Positions 43,601 through 52,161 are shown, numbered from the stretch's first letter. The stretch: DNA of 62,444 nt from Micromonospora inaquosa (GCF_003857055.1 NZ_QGSZ01000214.1:1-62444); one strand, 5' to 3'. Notes: generated from the sequence alone by a model not told the origin. A program made the numbers and translations.

Positions 43601-43750
43601 GAAGTAACCGGCGCCGTTGCCGTTACCCGACGACCCGACGGGTGCCGCCGACGCCGTTCCCGCGACACCGGTGGTGCCGCTGACCAGGGCGAAGACCAGC
43701 GTCGGTATCGCTAGTCTTCGCAGTCTTTTTCCGCTCGTGCTGGTAGCCAC
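40676..43750 (-). CDS. secreted subtilisin-family (S8) serine protease
   Basis: This 1024-residue precursor starts at the GTG at 43750 (GAGAGGAG site). It has a signal peptide ending at SASAAP-type residues near 35 and an I9-type propeptide (about 85-185; YVVELAEEPLTTYTGG, FNGFSAKLTAQQVSTL). After a Pro/Ala-rich linker comes the S8 domain with Asp239 (VLDTGIWPES), His312 (GHGTHTAS), oxyanion Asn412 and Ser628 (GTSMASPYVAG). A PA domain is inserted at about 460-570. C-terminal fibronectin-like (about 745-830) and beta-sandwich (about 890-1010) domains complete it. It is a broad extracellular protease of the cucumisin-like layout. There is no paired inhibitor gene. Confidence 0.93.
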   Translation of the reverse strand: MATSTSGKRLRRLAIPTLVFALVSGTTGVAGTASAAPVGSSGNGNGAGYFTSGSDKKATLTDGADRRPGGNRAANPKAAVDATGSGMYVVELAEEPLTTYTGGVSGLARTRPAAGNRLDVTSTPSQVYRRHLDAQRGAVAAAAGVKVNAVYTTAFNGFSAKLTAQQVSTLRADKRVRAVTAAQALGTPSTPPAAATPPAANPTPAAPSGAEQSAPTDRAGRPAKPGPGTGAGTVIGVLDTGIWPESASFAKKMTAPATWHGTCQAGVAFVAEHCNGKIVGARYFADTWLAGGGSVPDGEVLSPRDMSGHGTHTASTAAGLALPNVTIDGRGFGPVSGVAPDAQIAVYKVLWGGMGFDADIIAGIDAAVADGVQVLNFSIGSELGDWEANTPIGVAFLNASLAGVFVAASAGNTGIVSGAISNAAPWVTTVGAAVTKLDEATAKLGDGTKLVGGSLDALPGGDARPMVFGEQAGSPDLGAVYCEPGSLDPAKIKGKVVACALSDMFGSAAEIKAKGGAAMVVFDPVGNYRINSIFNFPVVYLPTEKQAGKLFNYLMRHPTDATVSLRTGGDGSSVPGIPSVADFSSTGPDKVTLGVFKPDLVAPGSNIIAAVSPAGNFGRQYDAYSGTSMASPYVAGAAAILRATHPEWSPGAVASALRTTATDTVGTSNPLEQGSGFINLPGASDPGLVIEPTAAELVEFSETAQPDGKALNLPAISLREYDGTRPVTLTRTLTNVGKARETYRSSVSGLPGMKVTVSPAAVTLAPGKSKTVTITLRRGSAPWDRYVTGSITWRGTAHTARIPVAARPWGIAPRPYADDGEEFARMTNGALGSVQPGFTGPLAGRSTGYTPMRRDSYSMPAGVYGGVFDPSAAGVKKVDFTVPANTAGIVVETSTDDPNANLDLYLYKGNTLIYSSDRFWTSDEQAYKFLPEPGRYTAYVFAQVSGGPVVDFDLSHAIIGRDAKYAGATLTLPSTVERGLTYGFTLQPKKPLAEGDFWAYTEYRTKGGVVVPGNLVYTQQGSWQ

Positions 43751-43807
43751 GAGGCTCCTCTCACGTACTCCCTTGTGGAGTCCTACTGATCTTTCGCGAT
43801 CCGCCGA

Positions 43808-43823
43808 TGGGAGCGCTGCCCCA
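43808..43823. promoter_or_regulatory. imperfect CebR-like palindrome upstream of the protease
   Basis: TGGGAGCGCTGCCCCA resembles TGGGAGCGCTCCCA with one inserted base, 58 bp upstream of the subtilisin start. The insertion breaks symmetry, so binding is uncertain. Confidence 0.2.
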
Positions 43824-44021
43824 CCTAAGTAGTCGACGGTTAAGCGCCGGTTCGCGCGGTGTTACGGATCACTGCTGCGTATAAGATCACAAGCCGTCGG
43901 GCACACCGCCGAGCCCCACCAGTCGGTGCCGCCACCGCTGAGGCACGCACCGGTCGGCCGCCGGCCACGTGATCATCTAGTATCAGCGGCCACCTGGCGT
44001 ACGACATGGGGGTTCGGTGGC

Positions 44022-44980
44022 ATGTGGGGATTCATCAAGCGGGCAAAGGCCCCGGCCCTGGACCCGACCTATGGTGACCCACACCGCAAGGCCCTGATCC
44101 GGGCGTTGGAGAAGCGCAGGTGGAAGTTCGCCCGGGAACTGCTCACCATGGCCGCGGACCCGGACGAGATGGCCTTCTCATGGAGGCGGTCGGCGGTGTC
44201 GACGGGATCCAGGACTGGATCGGCGATTGGATCGACGCCGAGCCCGAGTCGACGCTGCCCGTGCTGGTCGCCGGTTGTCACGCGGTGCACTGGGCGTGGG
44301 AGGCACGTGGCGGCAAACGGGCCAGGTACACCGCCGCCGCCCAGTTCGCGGCATTCCACAAGCGACTGCACCACGCCGAAGCGTTGTTGGAGAAGGTCCT
44401 CGCCCAGGAACCCGACAACGTGACAGCACGGGCCTGGCTGGTCACCAGTTCCCGTGGCCTGCCCGTCGGCGCGGCGGAGGCTCAGCGGCGCTTCGAGGCG
44501 GTGACGCGCCTCCACCCGGGGCATGTGGTCGCGCACGAGCAGCGGTTGCAGTATCTGTGCGAGAAGTGGTCGGGCAGCCACGAGGAGATGTTCGACTTCG
44601 CGAGGGGCGCCGCCGCGGCGGCCGGACCCAACAGCCTCCTGCACGAGTTGGCGGCCGTCGCCCACTTCGAGAGGTGGGAGGCCACCGACCCGGAAGAGGG
44701 CAACGCGTACTTCGACTCGGACGAGATCCGCGCCGAGTTGCTCACCGCGGCGGAAAACTCGATCTTCCACCCGGACTACGTTCCCGCCGGTCCCGGCTGG
44801 GCGCCGCGCGTGGCGATCTTCGCGCTGACCTTCGAACTGGCCGAGGAGTTCGACGCGGCAGCGCACGCGTTCGCGTTGCTCGACGGGATGGTCACCGAGT
44901 GGCCGTGGTCGGTCCTCGGCGACCCGGTCGAGAAGTTCACCGCCTCCCGGGACTGGGTGGCCACGAACCGAAGCGACTAG
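44022..44980 (+). pseudogene. helical-repeat hypothetical protein with a single frameshift
   Basis: The ATG at 44022 opens MWGFIKRAKAPALDPTYGDPHRKALIRALEKRRWKFARELLTMAADPDEMAF; continuation in that frame is nonsense. From about 44177 the adjacent frame continues LMEAVGGVDGIQDWIGDWIDAEPESTLPVLVAGCHAVHWAWEARGG to the stop at 44980, as expected for this roughly 320-residue actinobacterial family of TPR-like helices. One missing base near 44170-44178 explains the break. It could be a sequencing error, a recent mutation or, less likely, programmed slippage. TAGTAT at 43978-43983 is a possible -10. Function is unknown. The end overlaps the convergent permease gene by 4 nt. Confidence 0.7.
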
Positions 44981-46140
44981 GGCCTGCCTCCGCGACGCCG
45001 CCAGAGCGCGGTGCACCCGCCGGCGAGGGCCAGCCCCAGCAGCGGGGCGACACCCACCCCGGCGAGCGTGCAGGCCACCGCCAGCAACGCCGGCGGCATC
45101 CAACACCAGGCGGGCACGGTACGCGGGACCCGACCGCGCCGACGGGCCGCGGCCTCCACGGCCATCGGCACCACCAGCACCGGCAGCGCGGCGGCGAGCA
45201 GGGTCAACCACGGCAGCACCAGACGGTCGAACCGCGCCACCGCCAGCACACCGCCGAGCACCGCGACGAGCAGCATCGCCGCCCGCGCCGGCATCCGGGG
45301 GGCCAGGCCACGCAACGCCAGCGAACCGGAGTACGTGGTGGTCAGCGCCGCCGCGAAGACCGCCACCGCGACGAACAGGTTCGCGTACGCGGCCAGCCCC
45401 GAGCCAGCCGCGAGCAACGCGACCACGTCGGCGGAGCCGCTCCGCAGCCACAGGCCGGCACCGGCGAGCACCCCGAGCAGCGCCGGCCCGATCAACAAGC
45501 CCACGCACCAGGCCAGGTCCCGCCGCCGGCCGAGACCCACGCTGAAGTCCGGCGCGCGCAGCGCGAACACGGCCGCGTACCCGATCAGCGCCGCGGCGTC
45601 GGCGAGCCCACCGGCGGCCAGGCGGACCGGCGCACCGGGCGGTGGCAGCATCGTCAGGCACCAACCGACCAACACCACCGCGCTGAGCGTGGTGACCACC
45701 GCGACCCGGTTGCCGAGCCGGGCCGGCGCCCAGGAGACGGCGAGGACCGCCACCTCCAGCAGCGCCGGCCCGGCCCAGCCCGGCAGATGGGTCAGCGCGG
45801 CCAGCGAGGCTCCACCGAGCCCGACGTTGAACCCGTTCCAACCGACCATCGAAACGGCGAGCACCGCCGCCAGCAGCAGCCGCGAGGTGTCCCCCAGGTA
45901 CGCGGGCAGCACCGCGGTCAGCGTTCCGCCGTCGCCGAGGGGCCGGCGCAGACCGATCAGGCCCTGCCCCCAGAGCAGCGCTGCCATCAGCGTCCCGCCG
46001 ACCAGCAGCCCGGCCACCGGCACCGCGCCGCCGTGCCGGGCGGCCATCGCCGCGCCGAGCACCAGCGTGGCGGGTGCGGTGCCGATGCCCAGCCAGGCGC
46101 CGACCGCCGCCGGCCACCGCCGTTCGGGGTGGTCAGACAA
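44977..46140 (-). CDS. NCS1-like (cytosine/HMP permease type) transporter
   Basis: This 387-residue protein has about twelve hydrophobic segments. The start AAVGAWLGIGTAPATLVLGAAMAARHG and the mid-region APDFSVGLGRRRDLAWCVGLLIGPALLGVLAGAG resemble CodB/CytX-type permeases for nucleobases or hydroxymethylpyrimidine. The start appears to be a TTG at 46140 overlapping the isomerase gene by 8 nt; later in-frame starts are possible. It is the last gene of a seven-gene operon that already holds an ABC importer, so it may be a second uptake route or an exporter for a product. Confidence 0.7.
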   Translation of the reverse strand: MSDHPERRWPAAVGAWLGIGTAPATLVLGAAMAARHGGAVPVAGLLVGGTLMAALLWGQGLIGLRRPLGDGGTLTAVLPAYLGDTSRLLLAAVLAVSMVGWNGFNVGLGGASLAALTHLPGWAGPALLEVAVLAVSWAPARLGNRVAVVTTLSAVVLVGWCLTMLPPPGAPVRLAAGGLADAAALIGYAAVFALRAPDFSVGLGRRRDLAWCVGLLIGPALLGVLAGAGLWLRSGSADVVALLAAGSGLAAYANLFVAVAVFAAALTTTYSGSLALRGLAPRMPARAAMLLVAVLGGVLAVARFDRLVLPWLTLLAAALPVLVVPMAVEAAARRRGRVPRTVPAWCWMPPALLAVACTLAGVGVAPLLGLALAGGCTALWRRRGGRP

Positions 46141-46936
46141 CGTGGCGCAGGTAGCCGGCGATCGCCGCGTCGAGCACCTCCGCGCCCGGACGCGCCCACA
46201 CCTGCGCGGAGAAGACCTCCACCTCGATCGGGCCGACGTAGCCGGCGGCGTCGACCGCCTCGCGTAGCCGGCGCAGCTCGATGCACCCGTCGCCGGGCAG
46301 CGCCCGGCCGAGCAGCACCCCCTCCGGCAGCGGGGTCACCCAGTCGCAGACCTGGAACGCGGCGATCCGGGCGGCGGCCCGCGCGATCTGCGCGTACACC
46401 GTGTCGTCCCACCAGACGTGGTACGCGTCCACGACCACACCGACCACCGTGGGGTCGAACCGCTCGGCGATGTCCAGCGCCTGTCCGAGGGTGGTGATCA
46501 CGCACCGGTCGGCGGCGAACATCGGGTGCAGCGGCTCGATGGCCAGGCGCACCCCGGCGGCCTCGGCGTGCGGGGCCAACTCGCCGATCGCGTCGCCGAC
46601 CCGACGCCGGGCGCCGTCGAGGTCCCGGCTGCCGGTCGGCAAGCCACCGGACACCAGTACCAGCTCCGGGGCCCCGAGGGCGGCGGCCTCGTCGATGGCC
46701 CGCAGGTTCTGCGCGCGCCAGTCGTCGGCGGAGAAGAACCCGCCCCGGCACAGCGACGTGACGGCCAGGCCAGCCTCGCGGACCAGTTTCGCCGAACGGG
46801 CCAATCCGTACTCGGCCACCGGCTCCCGCCACAGGCCGATGCCCGGTACGCCGGCCGCCACGCACCCGGCCACCACCTCCGGCAGCGCCCAACGCTGCGC
46901 GGTGGCCTGGTTGAACGAGAAGCGGGCCAGGCTCAT
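46133..46936 (-). CDS. sugar phosphate isomerase/epimerase (AP-endonuclease 2 fold)
   Basis: This 267-residue TIM barrel of the xylose-isomerase-like family (PF01261) begins LARFSFNQATAQRWALPEVVAGCVAAGVPGIGLWRE. Metal ligands are likely in RLAIEPLHPMFA (Glu), VVVDAYHVWWDD (Asp, His) and the final IEVEVFSAQVW (Glu). It should isomerise or epimerise a keto sugar or related compound; some relatives cleave C-glycosides after oxidation. ATG overlaps the DUF993 stop by 4 nt and the stop overlaps the permease. Confidence 0.85.
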   Translation of the reverse strand: MSLARFSFNQATAQRWALPEVVAGCVAAGVPGIGLWREPVAEYGLARSAKLVREAGLAVTSLCRGGFFSADDWRAQNLRAIDEAAALGAPELVLVSGGLPTGSRDLDGARRRVGDAIGELAPHAEAAGVRLAIEPLHPMFAADRCVITTLGQALDIAERFDPTVVGVVVDAYHVWWDDTVYAQIARAAARIAAFQVCDWVTPLPEGVLLGRALPGDGCIELRRLREAVDAAGYVGPIEVEVFSAQVWARPGAEVLDAAIAGYLRHVV

Positions 46937-48084
46937 TGGGCCACTCCCGCCACGGTGAACAACGCGCGGGCGCGGGCGGCGGCCAGGTCGGCGTCGGGCA
47001 GCAGCCCGGCCGCGTCGGCCAGGGTGAGCAGGGTGGCCAGGTGCGCCGGAGACCGGCCGGACTGCGCACCACCGACCATGGTGAAGTGGTCCTGGTGCCC
47101 GGCCAACCAGGCCAGGAACACGATCCCCGTCTTGTAGTGCCAGGTCGGGGCCGCGAACAGGTGCCGGGCCAGCGGCACGGTGGGCGCGAAGATCTCGTCG
47201 TAGACCGTCAGGTCCCCCCGGTCCAGGGCGGCCAGCGCGGCGGCGGCGGCCGGCGCGATCGCCGCGAACACCCCGAGCAGCGCGTCGGAGTGACCCACCT
47301 CGTCGCCCCGGACCAGCTCCGGGTAGTGGAAGTCGTCACCGGTGTAGAGGCGTACCCCGGCCGGCAGGCGGCGGCGCAACGCGATCTCCCGGTCGGCGTC
47401 GAGCAGCGACACCTTGATGCCGTCCACAGTGGACTGATGGGCCTTGATCAGCTCGATGACCGTGTCGGCGGCCAGGTCCAGGTCGACCGCACCCCAGTAG
47501 CCGCTCAACGCCGGGTCGAACATCGGACCCAACCAGTGCAGCACCACCGGCTCGTCGGCGGCGCTCAGCAGTTCGTCGTACACCCGCAGGTAGTCGTCCG
47601 GGCCGCGCGCGGCGGCGGCCAGGTGCCGGCTGCACATCAGCACCGGCCGGGCGCCGGCGGCACGCACGTCGTCGAGCTGTTCGGCGTACGCGGCGGTGAC
47701 CGCCGTCAGGGTGGCCGGACCGACCGGCAGCTGGTCGGTGCCGACCCCGGCGACCATCCGGCCGCCCACCGCGCGGGCCTCGGCGGCGCTACGCCGAATC
47801 AGCTCCCGGGTCGCCGGATAGTCCAGCCCCATCCCCCGCTGGGCGGTGTCCATCGCCTCGGCGACCCCCAGCCCGTACGACCAGAGGTGCCGCCGGAAGG
47901 CGAGGGTGGTGTCCCAGTCCACCGACGCCGGGGCACCCGGGACGTTCTCCGCGCCCGGGTCGGCGACCACGTGCGCGGCGGCGTACGCGATCCGGCTGGT
48001 CACGGGCGTGTCCGGTCGGGCGAAGCCGCCTCCCCCGGCGAACCGGTGCCGCCGACCACCGGGCAGCACCACCTCGCCGGTCAT
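46933..48084 (-). CDS. DUF993 family TIM-barrel protein (dihydrodipicolinate-synthase-like)
   Basis: This 383-residue protein starts at the ATG at 48084, overlapping the Gfo/Idh stop by 4 nt. It has the DUF993 pattern: SRIAYAAAHVVADP, DWDTTLAFRRHLWSYGLGVAEAMDTAQRG, EPVVLHWLGPMFDPALSGYWG, a Lys-bearing strand in VDGIKVSLLD (possible Schiff-base Lys, as in the DHDPS superfamily) and LYTGDDFHYPEL. This suggests an aldolase-type carbon-carbon cleavage. Family members are found with Gfo/Idh oxidoreductases and isomerases, as here, but I know of no firm substrate. Confidence 0.82.
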   Translation of the reverse strand: MTGEVVLPGGRRHRFAGGGGFARPDTPVTSRIAYAAAHVVADPGAENVPGAPASVDWDTTLAFRRHLWSYGLGVAEAMDTAQRGMGLDYPATRELIRRSAAEARAVGGRMVAGVGTDQLPVGPATLTAVTAAYAEQLDDVRAAGARPVLMCSRHLAAAARGPDDYLRVYDELLSAADEPVVLHWLGPMFDPALSGYWGAVDLDLAADTVIELIKAHQSTVDGIKVSLLDADREIALRRRLPAGVRLYTGDDFHYPELVRGDEVGHSDALLGVFAAIAPAAAAALAALDRGDLTVYDEIFAPTVPLARHLFAAPTWHYKTGIVFLAWLAGHQDHFTMVGGAQSGRSPAHLATLLTLADAAGLLPDADLAAARARALFTVAGVAQ

Positions 48085-49232
48085 GAGTTCAGCTCCGGCA
48101 CCTCGACGCGACCACCCTGGCGGGCCGCGCGCAGCCCCAGCTCGGCGAGCTGCACCCCGCGCGCGCCGGCCAGGAAGTCCCACCGGAACGGCTCGCCGGC
48201 CACGACGTGCCGCAGGTACGCCTCCCACTGCACCTTGAAGCCGTTGTCGAACTCCTCGTTGTCCGGCACCTCGGCCCACTGGGCACGGAAGTTCTCGGTG
48301 GCCGGCAGGTCCGGGTTCCAGACCGGCTTCGGGGTGACCGCCCGGTGCTGGATCCGGCAGTTGCGCAGGCCGGCGATCGCGCTGCCCTCGACGCCGTCGA
48401 CCTGGAACTCCACCAGCTCGTCGCGGTACACCCGCACGGCCCACGACGAGTTGATCTGCGCGATCACCCCGCCGTCGAGCTCGAAGATGGCGTACGCGGC
48501 GTCGTCGGCGGTGGCCGGGTACGCCTGATCGGCCTCGTCGACCCGTTCGGGCACGTGCGTGGCGATCACGCAGGAGACGGCAGTGACCCGACCGAACAGC
48601 TCCTCCAGCAGGTAGTGCCAGTGCGGGAACATGTCGACCACGATGCCGCCGCCGTCCTCGGCCCGGTAGTTCCACGACGGCCGCTGGGCGGGCTGCCAGT
48701 CGCCCTCGAAGACCCAGTACCCGAACTCGCCGCGCACCGAGAGGATCCGGCCGAAGAAGCCGCCGTCGATGAGGCGCTTGAGCTTGCGCAGACCGGGCAG
48801 GAAGAGTTTGTCCTGCACCACACCGGTCCGTACACCGGCCGCGTCCGCCGCCCGGGCCAGGTCGAGCGCGGCCGCGGTGTCCTCGGCCAGGGGCTTCTCC
48901 GTGTAGATGTGCTTGCCGGCCTCGATGGCCTGCCGGATCGCCTTTTCCCGCTGCTGGGTGACCTGCGCGTCGAAGTAGATCTCGACGTCGTCGCGGGCCA
49001 GCGCCGAGGTCAGGTCGGTGGTCCAGTCGGTCAGCCCGTGGCGCTCGGCGAGCTCGCGGAGCTTCGTCTCGTTGCGCCCGACCAGGACCGGTTCCGGCCA
49101 GATGGTGGTGCCATCGGCCAACGCCACACCGCCGGATTCGCGGATGGCCAGCAGCGACCGGACGAGGTGCTGCCGGTAGCCCATCCGTCCGGTCACGCCG
49201 TTGACGATGATGCCGATCGACCTGCGGGTCAT
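48081..49232 (-). CDS. Gfo/Idh/MocA family oxidoreductase
   Basis: This 383-residue NAD(P)-dependent dehydrogenase starts at the ATG at 49232 with a GGAAGG site. An atypical Rossmann start (IGIIVNGVTGRMGYRQHL) is followed by the dinucleotide-domain signature GKHIYTEKPLAED with its catalytic Lys and a substrate domain with DMFPHWHYLLEELFG (catalytic Asp/His). It probably oxidises a sugar or polyol hydroxyl, often at C3, as the first catabolic step before the isomerase and DUF993 proteins act. Downstream genes overlap; the upstream ABC ATPase is 38 nt away. Confidence 0.88.
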   Translation of the reverse strand: MTRRSIGIIVNGVTGRMGYRQHLVRSLLAIRESGGVALADGTTIWPEPVLVGRNETKLRELAERHGLTDWTTDLTSALARDDVEIYFDAQVTQQREKAIRQAIEAGKHIYTEKPLAEDTAAALDLARAADAAGVRTGVVQDKLFLPGLRKLKRLIDGGFFGRILSVRGEFGYWVFEGDWQPAQRPSWNYRAEDGGGIVVDMFPHWHYLLEELFGRVTAVSCVIATHVPERVDEADQAYPATADDAAYAIFELDGGVIAQINSSWAVRVYRDELVEFQVDGVEGSAIAGLRNCRIQHRAVTPKPVWNPDLPATENFRAQWAEVPDNEEFDNGFKVQWEAYLRHVVAGEPFRWDFLAGARGVQLAELGLRAARQGGRVEVPELNS

Positions 49233-49270
49233 GGTGTTCCTTCCGTCGTGCTGGTCGTGCCGATCCGCGC

Positions 49271-50065
49271 TCAGTGGTTGGCGGCCGCGCTGCCGAGCAA
49301 CCCACGCAGGTCGGTGGCGAGCCGGTCGAAGCGGGGATCCGACATCACCTGCGCGTAGTCGCGGTGCGCCGGCAGCTCGACCGGGAAGGTGCGGATGATC
49401 CGGCCGGGCCGGGGACTCATCACCACGACCCGGGTGCCGAGGAAGACCGCCTCGGCGATGGAGTGGGTGACCAGCACCACGGTGGTCCCGGTCTCCCGCC
49501 AGATCCGGTGCAGCTCGGCGTTCATCTGCTCCCGGGTCAGGGCGTCCAGGGCGCCGAACGGTTCGTCCATGAGCAGCACCGGCGGCGAGTGCAGCAGCGC
49601 GCGGCAGAGCGCCACCCGCTGCTGCATGCCGCCGGACAGCTCGTGTGGCAACGCCTTCTCGAAGCCGGTCAGGCCGGTCATCTCGATCAGCTCGTCGGCG
49701 CGGCGGGCCGCCTGCGTCCGGTCCATGCCGCGCATCTCGGCCTGGAGCAGGATGTTGGCTCGGGCGCCGCGCCACTCCAGCAACGCGGCCTTCTGGAAGA
49801 CGAAGCCGATCTCCTTCTGCGGGCCGCGCACCGGGCGTTCCAGCAGCGACACCTCGCCGCTGGTCGGCCTGACCAGCCCCGCGACGATCTTCAGGAGGGT
49901 GGACTTGCCACAGCCGGACGGGCCGACGATCGTGACGAACTCGCCCGGCTCGATGTCCAGCGACACGTCGTCCAACGCGGTGGTCCGCGACCGTCGGGTG
50001 GTGAACCGGACGGTCAGCCCGGACATCCCGATGGCGGTGCCGGTGGCTGCCTTCGCGGCGGTCAC
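49271..50065 (-). CDS. ABC transporter ATPase (nitrate/sulfonate/HMP type)
   Basis: This 264-residue ATPase has Walker A GPSGCGKST, Q-loop GFVFQKAALLEWR, signature LSGGMQQR, Walker B VLLMDEPFGALD and switch LVTHSIAEAV. It belongs to the SsuB/TauB/ThiZ group. GTG start lies 4 nt after the binding-protein stop. It energises the adjacent permease. Confidence 0.9.
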   Translation of the reverse strand: MTAAKAATGTAIGMSGLTVRFTTRRSRTTALDDVSLDIEPGEFVTIVGPSGCGKSTLLKIVAGLVRPTSGEVSLLERPVRGPQKEIGFVFQKAALLEWRGARANILLQAEMRGMDRTQAARRADELIEMTGLTGFEKALPHELSGGMQQRVALCRALLHSPPVLLMDEPFGALDALTREQMNAELHRIWRETGTTVVLVTHSIAEAVFLGTRVVVMSPRPGRIIRTFPVELPAHRDYAQVMSDPRFDRLATDLRGLLGSAAANH

Positions 50066-50069
50066 CGGG

Positions 50070-51074
50070 TCACCCCTGCGCCGCGTACGAGGAGTCCCAG
50101 TACGCGCTGGGCGCGCCCGGGTCCTTCAGCTCGGCGTAGCGGGACATCAGCTCGATGGTCTCGGTCCACTGGGCCTCGGTGTTCACCCCGGGCGGGCCGT
50201 CCGCGCCGATCAGCGGCAGGTTGAGCGTGAGCTGCTTGGTGAGCACCTCGGGCGCCGGCTCGTTCTCGGCCAGTGCCACCATCGCGCTCACCGCGCCGGC
50301 CGGGTCGCGGGCGGCGTCGGCCCAGGACTTCTGGGTGGCCCGGACGAACTTGCGGGCCAGCTCCGGGTCCTTCTGCAGGGTCTGGGTGTTGGCGATCAGA
50401 CCGGTGCCGAGCAGGTTCATCCCGTAGTCGGCGAAGAGCAGCACGTCGACCTTCTTGCCGGTCTTGCTCTCGATGGTGGGCGCCTGGTCGTGGAAGAAGC
50501 CCATGATGGCGTCGACCTTGCCCTCGGCCAGGGCGGCGATCTTGCCGGCGGCGTCGACGTTGACCACCTTGACGTCGTCCTTCTTGACGCCGTTCTTCTC
50601 CAGCCAGGCCGGGAAGGTCGCGTAGAGGGCGTCGCCGGGGGTGCCGCCGACGGTCTTGCCCTTGAGGTCGGCCGGGGTCTTGATGTTCTCCTCGGTGAAG
50701 AACTCCACCGAGGACGGACCCTTCTCCAGGTATGCGCCGAGGCTGCGCACCGGCATCCCGCTGGCCACCGACTTGAGCAGCACCGGGCTGTCCGCCCAGC
50801 CGAAGTCGGTCTGCTTCTGGGCGACCTGCTTGACCGTGTTGCCCGAGCCGTTGCCGGGCAGGATCTTCAGGTCGATGCCCTCGGCGGAGTAGTAGCCCTT
50901 CTGCAGGCCGTAGTAGAAGGGCGCGTGCTCGCCGTAGGGCACCCAGTTGAGGGTGAGGGTGACCTGCTTGCTGCCGTCGGCGTTGGTGCCGCCGGCGGGG
51001 TCGTCCCCACCGCAGCCGGTGGCGGCGAGGAGCAGGGCGGCGGTGGCCAGGATGGTGGTGGCGGTGCGTTTCAT
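50070..51074 (-). CDS. ABC transporter substrate-binding lipoprotein (NMT1/THI5-like)
   Basis: This 334-residue lipoprotein starts at the ATG at 51074 (GGAGG site). The signal ends in lipobox AATGC. The THI5/NMT1-like core reads NWVPYGEHAPFYYGLQKGYYSAEGIDLKILPG, with DFGWADSPVLLKSVASG and ADYGMNLLGTGLIANTQTLQ. Relatives bind hydroxymethylpyrimidine, riboflavin precursors, nitrate, sulfonates or aromatic acids. The ligand is not readable here. No TPP or FMN riboswitch was recognised upstream, arguing against a simple vitamin-salvage role. Confidence 0.88.
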   Translation of the reverse strand: MKRTATTILATAALLLAATGCGGDDPAGGTNADGSKQVTLTLNWVPYGEHAPFYYGLQKGYYSAEGIDLKILPGNGSGNTVKQVAQKQTDFGWADSPVLLKSVASGMPVRSLGAYLEKGPSSVEFFTEENIKTPADLKGKTVGGTPGDALYATFPAWLEKNGVKKDDVKVVNVDAAGKIAALAEGKVDAIMGFFHDQAPTIESKTGKKVDVLLFADYGMNLLGTGLIANTQTLQKDPELARKFVRATQKSWADAARDPAGAVSAMVALAENEPAPEVLTKQLTLNLPLIGADGPPGVNTEAQWTETIELMSRYAELKDPGAPSAYWDSSYAAQG

Positions 51075-51097
51075 CGGTGCCTCCGTGATGGGGTCGG

Positions 51098-52048
51098 TCA
51101 GGAGGTGGTGAGGGACACGCCGGCCCGGCGGCTGGCGTGCCACGGAATGAGCAGTGCCTCGGCGATCTCGACCAGGACGAACAGGACGATGCCGATGGCG
51201 GACATCAGGATCAGGTCGGCGAACAGCAGTGGGGCGTCGAGGTTGCCGTTGGCCAGCAACAGGACGTAGCCGAGCCCCTCGCTGGCGCCGACGAACTCAC
51301 CGACCACGGCACCGACCACGGCGAGGGTGACGGCCACCTTCAGGCCGGCCATCAGGTGCGGCAGCGCGTTCGGGAAGCGGATCTTGCGGAACGTACGCCA
51401 TGGCCCGGCGCCCATCGTGGCGGCGAGGTCGAGCAGCTCCGGGTCGGTGGAGCGCAGCCCGGCCACCCCGGAGATGACCACCGGGAAGAACGCGATGAGC
51501 ACCGCCAGAATGATCTTCGGGGTGAGGCCGAGGCCGAACCAGACCACCAGCAGCGGCGCGATGGCGATCTTCGGGATGACCTGTGCGAACAGGACGATCG
51601 GGTAGAGCGCCTTGTCCAGGGTGCGGGAGTAGGCGATGGCGACCGCGGTGATCAGGCCCAACGCGGCGGCCAGCACGAACCCGAGCACCGTCTCGTAGAG
51701 GGTGACCAGGGTGTGCCGCGCCAGCTCGGACCACTGGCTGGTCATCGTCTCCCAGACCTGACCGGGTGTGGGGACCAGGTAGTTCGGGACGTACTCCCGG
51801 GCCGCCACGAACCACCAGGCGGCGAAGAAGACCGCGAGCACCAGCGCCGGGCGCCAGAGCGAGTCGGCGAGGGCCACCGCCCGTCGACCGAGCGTCGGGC
51901 GGGGCGGGCGGCCACCATCGTGTGGCCCTCGCTCCAGGGTGGACGAAGCCGTGCCGGCTCTCGCCGGCCCGGAGGTGGCTGTCCGCGCGGCGCCGGCCTG
52001 GTCGGTGGCGGCCTGCCGGCCCGCCGTGTCCAGAGAGTTCTCGGTCAC
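51098..52048 (-). CDS. ABC transporter permease (SsuC/ThiX-like)
   Basis: This 316-residue permease starts at the GTG at 52048 (GAGGAGG site 6 nt upstream). A charged, Ala/Arg-rich cytoplasmic tail of about 60 residues precedes six membrane helices (from PALVLAVFFAAWWFVA). The EAA-like loop is LLDLAATMGAGPWRTFRKIRFPNALP. It is the first gene of the operon; promoter and two operator-like sites lie 60-110 bp upstream. Confidence 0.9.
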   Translation of the reverse strand: MTENSLDTAGRQAATDQAGAARTATSGPARAGTASSTLERGPHDGGRPPRPTLGRRAVALADSLWRPALVLAVFFAAWWFVAAREYVPNYLVPTPGQVWETMTSQWSELARHTLVTLYETVLGFVLAAALGLITAVAIAYSRTLDKALYPIVLFAQVIPKIAIAPLLVVWFGLGLTPKIILAVLIAFFPVVISGVAGLRSTDPELLDLAATMGAGPWRTFRKIRFPNALPHLMAGLKVAVTLAVVGAVVGEFVGASEGLGYVLLLANGNLDAPLLFADLILMSAIGIVLFVLVEIAEALLIPWHASRRAGVSLTTS

Positions 52049-52107
52049 GCGGAACCTCCTCGGGGCCCGGCACGGCATTCAGGGGACCGGGCCGGTCGGC
52101 GGATCAG

Positions 52108-52119
52108 GCAAACGCTTTC
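52108..52119. promoter_or_regulatory. LacI operator, downstream site
   Basis: GCAAACGCTTTC matches GAAAGCGCTTTC at 10 of 12 positions and lies at the predicted transcription start of the seven-gene operon. Confidence 0.6.
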
Positions 52120-52123
52120 CTGG

Positions 52124-52152
52124 AGCGTAGGCGGCACCCTCACGCCAGGCAA
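52124..52152 (-). promoter_or_regulatory. promoter of the seven-gene operon
   Basis: On the minus strand TTGCCT (52152-52147) and TACGCT (52129-52124) are spaced by exactly 17 nt. One operator-like palindrome overlaps the -35 and the other begins about 4 bp after the -10. Confidence 0.65.
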
Positions 52153-52160
52153 GGCCTTTC
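52149..52160. promoter_or_regulatory. LacI operator, upstream site
   Basis: GCAAGGCCTTTC shares the GCAA..CTTTC frame with the site 41 bp away (about four helical turns) and overlaps the -35 of the operon promoter. Two in-phase sites would allow cooperative or looping repression. Confidence 0.55.
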
Positions 52161-52161
52161 C

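Noticed and set aside
42080..43714. Plus-strand open frame of 544 codons opposite the subtilisin gene
   Set aside because: Composition is Gly/Val/His/Arg-rich antisense noise; the minus strand holds a complete catalytic triad and signal peptide.
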